DNA from: Micromonospora chokoriensis
GTDB lineage: Bacteria > Actinomycetota > Actinomycetes > Mycobacteriales > Micromonosporaceae
NCBI RefSeq assembly: GCF_900091505.1
Contig: NZ_LT607409.1
Span: forward strand, 4,588,001 to 4,652,000
Direction of reading: 5' to 3'
Length of the DNA stretch: 64,000 nt
Numbering within the stretch: position 1 is the first letter of the stretch; each line of letters begins with the position of its first letter. The notes under the pieces are model-generated. The model was given only the letters and a program-made list of their open reading frames with translations. It did not search any database and was not told the DNA's origin. Below are positions 49,186-58,217 of this stretch, one piece after another. The translations under genes were made by a program, and so were the position numbers.

Positions 49186-52100
49186 ATGGGGCTGCGGACC
49201 TTCATCGAGGGTTGGCCGGTCTACCGGCAGCTCACCGGCACCGATCCGCTGGGCCGGGGCGCGGCGGCGAAGTCGGCCGGGTCCCGTGCGCTCACCGCTC
49301 GTACCGAGGACGCCGACAGTGTGGCTCGTTCGATCTGTCCGTACTGCGCTGTGGGTTGTGGGCAGCGGGTGTTCGTCAAGGACGGGCAGGTCAGTCAGAT
49401 CGAGGGGGACCCGGACAGCCCGATCTCGCGGGGTCGGCTCTGCCCGAAGGGTTCGGCCAGTAAGAGTCTGGTGACGAGCCCGTTGCGGCAGACGACGGTT
49501 CGTTACCGCCGTCCGTACTCGACGCAGTGGGAGGATCTGGAGCTCGACACCGCGCTCGACATGATCGCCGACCGGATGCTCGCCGCGCGCGAGCAGACGT
49601 GGGAGGACGTCGACACGCAGGGCCGGCCGCTCAACCGTACGCTGGGTTTCTCCAGTCTGGGTGGGGCGACGCTGGACAACGAGGAGAACTACCTCATCAA
49701 GAAGTTGTTCACCGCGATGGGGGCGCTCCAGATCGAGAACCAGGCCCGTATTTGACACTCCGCCACCGTCCCCGGTCTGGGGGCCAGCTTCGGTCGTGGC
49801 GGTGCGACGGATTTCCAGCAGGACATCGCCAACGCTGACGTCATCGTCATCCAGGGTTCGAACATGGCCGAGGCGCACCCGGTGGGTTTCCAGTGGGTGA
49901 TGGAGGCCAAGCGTCGCGGCGCGAAGGTGTTCCACGTCGACCCGCGCTTCACCCGGACCAGTGCTGTCGCTGACGCGTACCTGCCGATCCGGGCGGGCAC
50001 CGACATCGCGCTGCTCGGTGGGGTGGTGCGGTACATCCTGGACAACGAGTTGGACTTCCGGGAGTACGTGCTGTCGTACACCAACGCGGCGACGATCGTC
50101 AGTGAGGAGTTCAGCGACACCGAGGACGGTGACGGTTTCTTCTCCGGCTTCGACCCGGAGACCGGCACGTACGTGCAGGACAGCTGGCAGTACGAGGGGC
50201 ACGAGGACTCGTCGGGCAGTGGGCACACCGCGAAGGAGCGGGACACCGCCGCCGGCCTGGAGCACGAGTCGCACGGCGCGGAGGTCGGCGGGCGGACCCG
50301 GCGGGACGAGACGTTGCAGCATCCGCGCTGCGTCTACCAGATCCTGAAGCGCCACTTCGCCCGTTACACCCCGGAGATGGTGGCGCGGGTCTGCGGCATC
50401 CCGCAGCAGCAGTTTCTGGAGTTGGCCCGGGCGTGGACGGCGAACTCCGGTCGGGAGCGCACCGGCATGCTGATCTATTCGGTGGGGTGGACGCAGCACA
50501 GTGTGGGTGTGCAGTACATCCGCACGGGCGCGATCATCCAGTTGTTGTTGGGCAACATGGGTCGCCCGGGTGGTGGGGTGATGGCCCTGCGGGGGCATGC
50601 CAGCATCCAGGGTTCCACCGACATCCCGACGTTGTTCAACCTGCTGCCGGGTTACCTGCCGATGCCGCACCACGCCGAGCACCCGAGTTTCGACGAGTGG
50701 GTGGACAGCATCCGGCACCCGGGGCAGAAGGGTTTATGGGGCAACGCGCGGTCGTTCGCCGCCAGCCTGCTGAAGGCGTACTGGGGTGACGCGGCGACGC
50801 CGGAGAACGACTTCTGCTACGGCTACCTGCCCCGGTTGACCGGGGATCACGGCACGTACCAGCAGGTGCTCAACATGATCGACGGGAAGATCAAGGGGTA
50901 CTTCCTGCTCGGTCAGAACCCTGCTGTCGGCTCCGCGCACGGCCGAGCGCAGCGGCTGGGCATGGCCAACCTGGACTGGTTGGTCGTCCGCGACCTGTTC
51001 ATGATCGAGAGTGCCACGTTCTGGCAGAACGGCCCCGAGGTCGCCACCGGTGAGATCGTGCCGGAGGAGTGCCGCACGGAGGTGTTCTTCCTGCCCGCCG
51101 CCTCGCACGTGGAGAAGGAGGGCACGTTCACCCAGACGCAGCGGTTGTTGCAGTGGCGGGAGAAGGCCGTCGAGCCGCCGGGCGACGCCCGCTCCGAGCT
51201 GTGGTTCTTTTACCACCTCGGCCGCAAGCTGCGGGAGAAGCTGGCCGGCTCACCGCTGCCGCGCGACCGGGCGTTGCTCGACCTCACCTGGGACTACCCG
51301 ACGCACGGTCCGCTCGCGGAGCCGAGCGCCGAGGCGGTGCTGCGCGAGATCAACGGGTACGACGTGGCGACCGGCCGCCCGCTGTCCAGCTTCGCGGAGG
51401 CCCGCGCGGACGGTTCCACCGCCGTCGGCTGCTGGATCTACAGCGGGGTGTACGCGGACGGCGTCAACCAGGCGGCCCGGCGCAGGTCCCGGCACGAACA
51501 GGACTGGGTGGCCGCCGAGTGGGGTTGGGCGTGGCCGGCGAACCGGCGCATCCTCTACAACCGTGCCTCGGCCGACCCGGACGGCAACCCGTGGTCCGAG
51601 CGCAAGCGCTACGTGTGGTGGGACGCGGACAAGGGCGAGTGGACCGGCTACGACGTGCCGGACTTCGAGAAGACCAAACCGCCGTCCTACCGGCCACCAC
51701 CGGGTGCGTCCGGGCCGGAGGGCATCGCCGGTGACGATCCGTTCGTCATGCAGGGCGACGGCAAGGGCTGGTTGTACGCGCCGAGCGGTGTCCTGGACGG
51801 CCCGTTGCCCACGCACTACGAGCCGGTGGAGTCGCCGGTGCGCAACCCGCTCTACGGGCAGCAGGCCAACCCGACCCGCAAGATGTACGCGCATCCGGTG
51901 AACTCGGTGAACCCGAGCCCACCGCAGGAGCACGATCAGGTGTTCCCGTACGTGTTCACGGTCAGCCGGCTCACCGAGCACCACACCGCTGGTGCGATGA
52001 GCCGGATGGTGTCGCCGCTGGCCGAGTTGCAGCCGGAGATGTTCGTCGAGGTGTCCCCGGCCCTGGCGACCGAGGCCGGTCTGACGCATCTGGGCTGGGC

Positions 52101-52458
52101 GCACCTGGTCAGCGGTCGGGCGGTGATCGAGGCGAGGGTGTTGGTGACGGACCGGCTCACCCCGTTGCGGGTGGACGGCCGGGTCATCCATCAGGTGTGG
52201 TTGCCGTACCACTTCGGTTTCGAGGGTCTGGTGACCGGTGATTCGGCCAACGACCTGTTCGGCATCAGCCTGGATCCGAACGTGCTGATCCAGGAGAGCA
52301 AGGTCGGCACCTGCGACGTGCGGCCCGGCCGTCGTCCGACCGGCCCGGCGTTGCTGGACCTGGTCGCCGACTACCAGCGGCGCGCCGGGATCACTCCGGG
52401 CCATAATGCCCCGGCGGTCACCACCGACGACGAGGGGAAGGAGTGCGGTGCTTCCTGA
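49186..52458 (+). CDS. fdhA: formate dehydrogenase catalytic subunit, selenocysteine-containing (TGA at 49753-49755)
   Basis: Oxidises formate to CO2 at a molybdenum or tungsten bis-MGD centre. It has 1090 residues if the in-frame TGA is read as selenocysteine, residue 190, in the canonical context NQARI-Sec-HSATV. N-terminal [4Fe-4S] site: Cys51, Cys54, Cys58, Cys86 in ICPYCAVGCG ... GRLCPKG. Downstream molybdopterin domains continue without break (VIVIQGSNMAEAHPVGFQW; NMGRPGGGVMALRGHASIQG; C-terminal cap LTEHHTAGAMSRM ... SGRAVIEARVLVTDRL). No Tat signal, so the active site probably faces the cytoplasm. ATG start with GGAGGGGG eight bases upstream. First gene of fdhA-B-C; stop overlaps fdhB. 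Confidence 0.96.
49753..49802 (+). promoter_or_regulatory. bacterial SECIS element after the UGA codon
   Basis: The TGA is followed 18 bases later by the apical loop GGTCT closed by CCCC/GGGG, above a lower stem CCGCCAC/GTGGCGG. Loop sequence and distance match the E. coli fdhF element, which SelB recognises. It lies in the coding sequence. Confidence 0.85.
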
Positions 52459-53416
52459 CCCGAACAGCCTGTACGGCCCGTTGGATCCGGCGCCCGACGC
52501 GGGCTATGTGGACGCGCCGCCGCGGATGGGGTTCTTCACCGACACGAGTGTGTGTATCGGTTGCAAGGCGTGTGAGGTGGCCTGCAAGGAGTGGAACGGT
52601 GTGCCGGAGAGCGGCCTGGACCTGCTCGGCATGTCCTACGACAACACGGGTGCGTTGACCGCGAACTCGTGGCGGCACGTGGCGTTCGTCGAGCAGCCCG
52701 GCCCGGCCCGGCAGCACCCGTCGTCGGCGGACGTGCTCGGCGAGCCGGTCGACGGTGGCCCGCAGCGGTCGGTCGACGCGGGGCCGCAGTTCCTGGGGAT
52801 GCCGGGTGCGCAGCCGCCGGGTCGGGGCACCGGTGTCGAGGGGCGGACGGATTTCCGGTGGTTGATGATGTCGGACGTGTGCAAGCACTGCACGCATGCG
52901 GCGTGTCTGGATGTGTGTCCGACGGGGTCGTTGTTCCGGACGGAGTTCGGGACGGTGGTGGTGCAGGAGGACATCTGCAACGGGTGTGGGTACTGCATTT
53001 CCGCGTGTCCGTACGGGGTGATCGATCAGCGTAGGGGTGATGGTCGGGCGTGGAAGTGCACGTTGTGTTACGACCGGTTGGGTGCGGGGATGACGCCGGC
53101 GTGTGCGCAGGCGTGTCCGACGGAGTCGATCCAGTACGGGCCCCTGGATGAGTTGCGGGAGCGGGCTGCGGCCCGGGTGAGCACCCTGCACGAGCGGGGT
53201 GTGCCGGAGGCGCGGCTGTACGGGCACGACCCGAACGACGGCGTCGGCGGTGACGGGGCGTTCTTCCTGCTGCTCGACGAGCCCGAGGTGTACGGGTTGC
53301 CGCCGGACCCGGTCGTGACCACCCGGGACCTGCCGGCCATGTGGAAACGCGCGGGTCTCGCGGCCCTCGCGATGGCGGCGGCCACCGTCGCCGCGTTCGT
53401 CGGAGGTTCCTCGTGA
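52448..53416 (+). CDS. fdhB: formate dehydrogenase iron-sulfur subunit
   Basis: Electron-transfer subunit of 322 residues carrying four [4Fe-4S] clusters. The cysteine groups are CIGCKACEVACKEW (near residue 36), CKHCTHAACLDVCPTG (near 145), CNGCGYCISACPYG (near 178) and CTLCYDRLGAG ... CAQACPTES (near 202-223). A C-terminal hydrophobic helix (AGLAALAMAAATVAAFVGG) probably anchors it in the membrane, as in FdnH. An insert of about 45 residues with a Pro/Gly-rich stretch lies between clusters one and two. GTG start with AAGGAG five bases upstream and 11-bp overlap with fdhA; its stop overlaps the fdhC GTG. Confidence 0.94.
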   Translation: MLPDPNSLYGPLDPAPDAGYVDAPPRMGFFTDTSVCIGCKACEVACKEWNGVPESGLDLLGMSYDNTGALTANSWRHVAFVEQPGPARQHPSSADVLGEPVDGGPQRSVDAGPQFLGMPGAQPPGRGTGVEGRTDFRWLMMSDVCKHCTHAACLDVCPTGSLFRTEFGTVVVQEDICNGCGYCISACPYGVIDQRRGDGRAWKCTLCYDRLGAGMTPACAQACPTESIQYGPLDELRERAAARVSTLHERGVPEARLYGHDPNDGVGGDGAFFLLLDEPEVYGLPPDPVVTTRDLPAMWKRAGLAALAMAAATVAAFVGGSS

Positions 53417-54654
53417 GTCCCCAGCACCCCGAGGTGGGTGACCTGTTCCGGCGCTTCCGGGACCGGCTGGCCGCCGAGGGTTCCGACCGACCGGGCGTCT
53501 CGGCGCGGCCGGAGACCGGGGCCGACGGGGCGCCGACGGGTGCCGACGACCACCGTCCGCACGCGAGCACCCCGCAGCACGCGACCACCCCGCAGCAGGA
53601 CATCGCCGCGCGGCACCGGGCCGCCCGACCGCAGGGGACCTCCGCCGACCAGCCCGGTCGACGCGCTCGCCGCCGACGCGGCGGGCGCGGCGGCGAGGAA
53701 CTGCGGGTACCGGAGGCGGAGTTCACGTCGTACTACGGTCGGCCCATCCTCAAGGGGCCGGTCTGGAAGTGGGACATCGCCGCGTACCTGTTCACCGGCG
53801 GGCTGGCCGCCGGGTCGTCGCTGCTCGCGGCCGGTGGGCAGCTCACCGGGCGGCCGGCGTTGCGTCGCGCCGGACGGGTCACCGCGCTGGCCGCCGTCAG
53901 CGCCAGCGCCGTCTTCCTCGTCAAGGACCTGGGCCGCCCGGCCCGGTTCCACCACATGCTGCGCGTGGCCAAGCCGACCTCGCCGATGTCGATGGGCACC
54001 TGGATCCTCACCGCGTACGGGCCGGCGGCCGGTGTCGCCGCGGTCGCCGAGGCCGCCGGAGTGCTGCCACGCCACGGCCTGCTCGGGCTGGCCGGTAGGG
54101 CCCTGCCGTCGGTCGGGCACGCCGCTGGGCTGCTCGCCGCCGGCACCGCGCCCGCGCTGGCCACGTACACCGGGGTGTTGCTGGCCGACACGGCGGTGCC
54201 GTCGTGGCATGAGGCGTACCCCGAGTTGCCGGTCATCTTCGCGGGCAGCGCGCTGGCCAGCGGCGCGGCCGTGGGTCTGCTCGCCGCGCCGCCGGCCCAG
54301 GCCGGGCCGGCCCGGCGGATGGCGGTGGCCGGCGCGGCCCTGGAGCTGTACGGGACCCACCGGGTGGAGAGCCGTCTCGGCCTGCTCAGCGAGCCCTACC
54401 GGTTGGGCCGCCCCGGTCGGCTGCTGCGCGCCGCCCGGTTGCTCACCACCGGCGGCGTCGCCGGTGCGCTGCTCGGCCGGCGCAGTCGGGTGGTCAGCGG
54501 ACTGTCCGGTGTGGCGTTGCTGGCCGCGTCGGTCGCGACCCGGTTCGGCATCTTCTACGGCGGTGTCGCCTCGGCCCGCGACCCCCGGTACACGGTGGTG
54601 CCGCAACGCGAGCGGGTGGAAGGCCGCCGAACCGACGGCGGAACTTCCACCTGA
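53413..54654 (+). CDS. fdhC: NrfD/PsrC-type membrane subunit of formate dehydrogenase
   Basis: Quinone-reactive membrane anchor of 413 residues. The first 95 residues are hydrophilic and Pro/Arg-rich (QPGRRARRRRGGRGGEELRV); then follow about eight helices starting at FTSYYGRPILKGPVWKWDIA and including GWLAAG-like LFTGGLAAGSSLLAAGG and FLVKDLGRPARFHHMLRVAK, typical of NrfD. It replaces the cytochrome b subunit of FdnGHI, so electrons would pass from formate through FdhB to menaquinone. Coupled to fdhB by a GTGA overlap. The gene name follows its place in the operon, not a demonstrated orthology. Confidence 0.88.
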   Translation: MSPQHPEVGDLFRRFRDRLAAEGSDRPGVSARPETGADGAPTGADDHRPHASTPQHATTPQQDIAARHRAARPQGTSADQPGRRARRRRGGRGGEELRVPEAEFTSYYGRPILKGPVWKWDIAAYLFTGGLAAGSSLLAAGGQLTGRPALRRAGRVTALAAVSASAVFLVKDLGRPARFHHMLRVAKPTSPMSMGTWILTAYGPAAGVAAVAEAAGVLPRHGLLGLAGRALPSVGHAAGLLAAGTAPALATYTGVLLADTAVPSWHEAYPELPVIFAGSALASGAAVGLLAAPPAQAGPARRMAVAGAALELYGTHRVESRLGLLSEPYRLGRPGRLLRAARLLTTGGVAGALLGRRSRVVSGLSGVALLAASVATRFGIFYGGVASARDPRYTVVPQRERVEGRRTDGGTST

Positions 54655-54692
54655 CCGGGCGGCCCCGCCCGCGCTGTGATCGAATGTCCGGT

Positions 54693-54788
54693 GGAGGCGT
54701 TCAGGCGGCTGGTGCCCCTCCCGGTCTTCAAAACCGGTGTGGTCCGGGACCCGGGCCAGGCGGGTTCGATTCCCGTCCGTCTCCGCCA
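54693..54788 (+). tRNA. selC: tRNA-Sec (anticodon TCA)
   Basis: 96 nt including an encoded CCA. Acceptor GGAGGCG / CGTCTCC (one G-T pair), anticodon arm CCGGT-CTTCAAA-ACCGG with TCA at 54728-54730, a long variable arm (GTGGTCCGGGACCCGGGCCA) and a T arm with GGGTTCGATTCCC. The long extra arm and UCA anticodon identify it as the selenocysteine tRNA. It sits 38 bp after fdhC and 22 bp before selA. Confidence 0.95.
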
Positions 54789-54810
54789 AACCAGTGCAGG
54801 AGATGACGTC

Positions 54811-56115
54811 ATGGGCGACGGGCCGACGGACCCGCGACGGCGGGTGCCCCGCACCGACACGCTGCTCGCCGATCCCCGGCTGGCCGCCGCCAGCGCGACG
54901 TTCGGCCGGGACCGGGTCAAGGCGGTCGTCGCCCGCGCCCAGGAGCGGGTCCGCCGTGGTGAGCTGCGCCCCGACGAGGCACGCGACGCGGCGGTCGCCG
55001 CGCTGCCCGCGCCCGGGCCCCGGGTGGTGCTCAACGCGACGGGGGTCGTGCTGCACACCAACCTGGGCCGGGCGCCGCTGTCCGCCGCCGCGGTCGCCGC
55101 GGTGGTCGCCGCTGCCGGGCACACCGACGTGGAGCTGGACCTGACCACCGGCCGGCGGGCCCGTCGCGGCCGCGACGCCCTCGACGCGCTGGCAGCCGCC
55201 GTGCCCGACGCGGGCGCCGTGCACGTGGTCAACAACGGCGCCGCCGCGTTGGTGCTGGCCGCCACCGCGTTGGCCGCCGGCCGGGAGATCGTCGTCAGCC
55301 GGGGTGAGCTGGTCGAGATCGGCGACGGGTTCCGGCTGCCCGACCTGCTGGAGAGCACCGGGGCGCGACTGCGGGAGGTGGGCACCACCAACCGCACGAC
55401 ACTCGCCGACTACGCCGCGGCGCTCGGCCCGCAGACCGGCTTCGTGCTCAAGGTGCACCCGTCGAACTTCCAGGTCACCGGCTTCACCTCGGCGACCCCG
55501 GTGCGACAACTCGCCACCCTCGGCGTGCCCGTCGTGGCCGACATCGGCTCCGGCCTGCTCACCGCGGATCCGCTGCTGCCTGACGAACCGGACGCGGCCA
55601 CCACCCTGCGCGCCGGCGCCGCGCTGGTCACGGCCAGCGGCGACAAGCTGCTCGGCGGCCCGCAGGCGGGCCTGCTGCTCGGTGACGTCGACCTGGTCGC
55701 GAAGCTGCGCCGGCACCCGCTGGCCCGGGCGTTGCGGGTGGACAAGCTCACCCTGGCCGCGCTGGCCGCGACAGTGCACCAGCCGGACACACCGACCCGG
55801 GCCGCGCTGCACGCCGACCCGGGTGCGCTGCGCAACCGGGTGGAGCGGCTCCGCGACCGGCTCGGCGCGGACGGCCGCAAGGCGGAGGTGGTGCCGGCCG
55901 TCGCGGTGGTCGGCGGCGGCGGAGCACCGGGTGTCGAGCTGGACTCGTGGGCGCTGAGCCTACCCGAACGGTACGCGGGGCCGCTGCGCACCGGCGAGCA
56001 GCCGGTGCTCGGGCGGGTGGTCCGGGGTCGGCTCCTGCTCGACCTACGGTGCGTGCCGGCCGAGGCCGACGAGGTGGTCCGGGCGGCAGTGCTACGCGTA
56101 CCCGGGGACGACTGA
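54811..56115 (+). CDS. selA: L-seryl-tRNA(Sec) selenium transferase
   Basis: PLP enzyme converting seryl-tRNA(Sec) to selenocysteinyl-tRNA(Sec) with selenophosphate. It has 434 residues. Seen: VVLNATGVVLHTNLGRAPLS (72-91), the PLP-pocket block VVNNGAAALVLAATALA, REVGTTNRTTLADY, DIGSGLL, and the PLP lysine Lys279 in TASGDKLLGGPQAG. ATG start with AGGAG eight bases upstream, directly after selC. selB begins two bases after the stop. Confidence 0.96.
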   Translation: MGDGPTDPRRRVPRTDTLLADPRLAAASATFGRDRVKAVVARAQERVRRGELRPDEARDAAVAALPAPGPRVVLNATGVVLHTNLGRAPLSAAAVAAVVAAAGHTDVELDLTTGRRARRGRDALDALAAAVPDAGAVHVVNNGAAALVLAATALAAGREIVVSRGELVEIGDGFRLPDLLESTGARLREVGTTNRTTLADYAAALGPQTGFVLKVHPSNFQVTGFTSATPVRQLATLGVPVVADIGSGLLTADPLLPDEPDAATTLRAGAALVTASGDKLLGGPQAGLLLGDVDLVAKLRRHPLARALRVDKLTLAALAATVHQPDTPTRAALHADPGALRNRVERLRDRLGADGRKAEVVPAVAVVGGGGAPGVELDSWALSLPERYAGPLRTGEQPVLGRVVRGRLLLDLRCVPAEADEVVRAAVLRVPGDD

Positions 56116-56117
56116 CA

Positions 56118-57896
56118 GTGTTCGTCGTCGCCACCGCCGGACACGTCGACCACGGCAAGTCGACACTGGTCCGGGCGTTGACCGGGATGGAACCCGACCG
56201 GTGGGCCGAGGAGCGCCGCCGGGGGATGACCATCGACCTGGGTTTCGCCTGGACGACGCTGCCGTCCGGGGGCACCGTCGCCTTCGTCGACGTACCCGGG
56301 CACGAGCGGTTCGTGCCGAACATGCTCGCCGGCGTCGGCCCGGTGCCGGCGGCGCTGATCGTGGTGGCCGCCGACGAGGGGTGGATGCCGCAGTCCGCCG
56401 AGCACCTGGCCGCGCTCGACGCGCTCGGTGTCGCGTACGGCCTGCTGGCGGTGACCCGCGCGGACCTCGCCGACCCGGGGCCGGCCACGGCCCGCGCCCG
56501 GGCCGAGATCGCGGCCACCAGCCTCGGCGCGGTGCCCGCGGTGGCCGTCAGTGGTCTGACCGGCGCGGGCCTGCCGGAGCTGCGGACCGCGCTGGACGGT
56601 CTCGCCGCCCGGGTGCCCGCCCCCGCGGTGGACGACCCGGTGCGTCTCTGGGTCGACCGCAGCTTCACCGTGCGGGGCAGCGGCACCGTGGTCACCGGCA
56701 CCCTCGGCGGTGGCCGGCTGCGGGTGGGCGACGAGTTGGAGGTGGCCGGGACCGACGAACCGGTCCGGGTACGCGGCCTGCACTCCCTGGGCGAGGCCCG
56801 ACCGGAGGTGCCGGCGGTGGCCCGGGTGGCCGTCAACCTGCGCGGTACGCCCCGCGACCGGCTCGGCCGTGGCGACGCCCTGCTGACCCCCGGCCGGTTC
56901 CACCGCACCGACCTCGTCGACGTGCGACTCACCGGCGACCCCGCGGCCGACCTGCCGGCCACCCTCACCCTGCACGTCGGGTCGGCGGCGGTGCCGGTGC
57001 GGGTCCGGCCGCTCGGCCCGGACACCGTACGGCTGCGGTTGGCCCGCCCGTTGCCGCTGCTGGTCGGTGACCGGGCACTGCTGCGTGACCCGGGCCGCCA
57101 CCACGTGACAGGGGGGGTGCGGGTGCTGGACGTGGCGCCGCCACCGCTGGCCCGCCGGGGTGCCGCCGCCGCCCGCGCGCAGGTCCTGGCGGAGCTGGAC
57201 GGTCGTCCGGACCTGGCCGGGGAGTTGCGCCGCCGCCGGCTGGTCCGGGCCGGCACGTTGCTCCGGATGGGTGTGCCGGTGCCCACCGGGCGGGACGGCC
57301 CGGCATGGGCGGCGTCGGTGGCCGGTGACTGGTTGGCCGACCCGGAGCACTGGCGGCGCCTCGGCGAGCGGGTGACCGAGGAGGTCGCCCGCTACGCCCG
57401 GGACCACCCGTTGGAGCCCGGGATGCCGGTGGACGCGCTGCGCCAGCGCCTCGCCCTGCCCGACCGGGTGCTGGTCGAGGCGCTGGTCCGGCCGCCGCTG
57501 CGGATCCACGCCGGTCGGGTCGGGACGGCGAGCGTCGACGCGTTGCCGGAGCCGGTGGCCCGGGCCGTGCAGCGGGTCCGCGCCGAGTACGGCGACCGGC
57601 CGTTCCGGGCCCCCGAGGCGGACCGTCTCGTCGACCTGGGTCTGGGCCCCCGGGAGATCGGCGCCGCGGTGCGGGCCGGCGCCCTGCTGCGGCTGGCCGA
57701 CAACGTGGTGCTGCTGCCCGACGCGCTCGACGGAGCGGTCCGGGTGTTGGCCGGGCTGCCGCAGCCGTTCACCCTGTCCGCGGCGCGGCAGGCGTTGGAC
57801 ACGACCCGTCGGGTGGCCGTGCCCCTGCTGGAGTTGCTGGACCGCCGCGGCGCGACCCGACGACTGCCCGACGACGCCCGGATCGTCGTCACCTGA
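56118..57896 (+). CDS. selB: selenocysteine-specific elongation factor
   Basis: GTPase that delivers selenocysteinyl-tRNA to ribosomes stalled at SECIS-marked UGA codons. It has 592 residues. G1 GHVDHGKST (8-16), G2 region GMTIDLGF, G3 DVPGHERF (about 62-69), and the less usual G4-like VTRADLAD. EF-Tu-like beta domains follow, then winged-helix repeats in the C-terminal third (EVARYARDHPLEPGMPVDAL; FTLSAARQALDTTRRVAVPL) that bind the SECIS hairpin. GTG start two bases after selA. Completes the decoding set except selD, which is not in the window. Confidence 0.95.
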   Translation: MFVVATAGHVDHGKSTLVRALTGMEPDRWAEERRRGMTIDLGFAWTTLPSGGTVAFVDVPGHERFVPNMLAGVGPVPAALIVVAADEGWMPQSAEHLAALDALGVAYGLLAVTRADLADPGPATARARAEIAATSLGAVPAVAVSGLTGAGLPELRTALDGLAARVPAPAVDDPVRLWVDRSFTVRGSGTVVTGTLGGGRLRVGDELEVAGTDEPVRVRGLHSLGEARPEVPAVARVAVNLRGTPRDRLGRGDALLTPGRFHRTDLVDVRLTGDPAADLPATLTLHVGSAAVPVRVRPLGPDTVRLRLARPLPLLVGDRALLRDPGRHHVTGGVRVLDVAPPPLARRGAAAARAQVLAELDGRPDLAGELRRRRLVRAGTLLRMGVPVPTGRDGPAWAASVAGDWLADPEHWRRLGERVTEEVARYARDHPLEPGMPVDALRQRLALPDRVLVEALVRPPLRIHAGRVGTASVDALPEPVARAVQRVRAEYGDRPFRAPEADRLVDLGLGPREIGAAVRAGALLRLADNVVLLPDALDGAVRVLAGLPQPFTLSAARQALDTTRRVAVPLLELLDRRGATRRLPDDARIVVT

Positions 57897-57927
57897 GCAA
57901 CCGGCCCCCGGGCCCGCGCCGGTCGCC

Positions 57928-57933
57928 TACGGT
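57928..57933 (+). promoter_or_regulatory. -10 box TACGGT of a leaderless promoter
   Basis: TACGGT, six bases, then the ATG of the following 65-residue gene; no ribosome site. Confidence 0.55.
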
Positions 57934-57939
57934 GACGGC

Positions 57940-58137
57940 ATGGACCCTTCGGCGGTCTGGCGGGACCGGCAGCACCAGTGGCGGATCGAGGCGTACCGCG
58001 CGCCGGACCTGCGCTTCGCCATCTACGCCACCAACGGGCCCACCGAGTCGGTGCCGCTGTGGCTGTTCGGGATGTCGGCGCTGGCCCGGTGGCTGATGAC
58101 CCACTCCATCTCGCTGGACGATCTGGAGGTCGACTGA
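57940..58137 (+). CDS. 65-residue protein, unknown function
   Basis: A small soluble protein (RDRQHQWRIEAYRAPDLRFA ... LDDLEVD) with balanced charge and several aromatics, so probably folded. No family recognised. Supported by the leaderless promoter geometry and by its complete, well-composed frame. It may be co-transcribed with the CBS/CorC membrane protein starting 80 bp later. Confidence 0.6.
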   Translation: MDPSAVWRDRQHQWRIEAYRAPDLRFAIYATNGPTESVPLWLFGMSALARWLMTHSISLDDLEVD

Positions 58138-58217
58138 GCGGGGGCGCGGTCGCAAACCGGGCCCGCGCCGCGCCGCGCTGCGGTTGAGTGACAGCAGGCG
58201 GCGGACGGGGATACGCG

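Noticed and set aside
49864..52458. Separate gene starting after the TGA as an independent molybdopterin oxidoreductase
   Set aside because: It would lack the iron-sulfur N terminus and the catalytic residue; the upstream half is in frame and a SECIS hairpin and tRNA-Sec explain the TGA.
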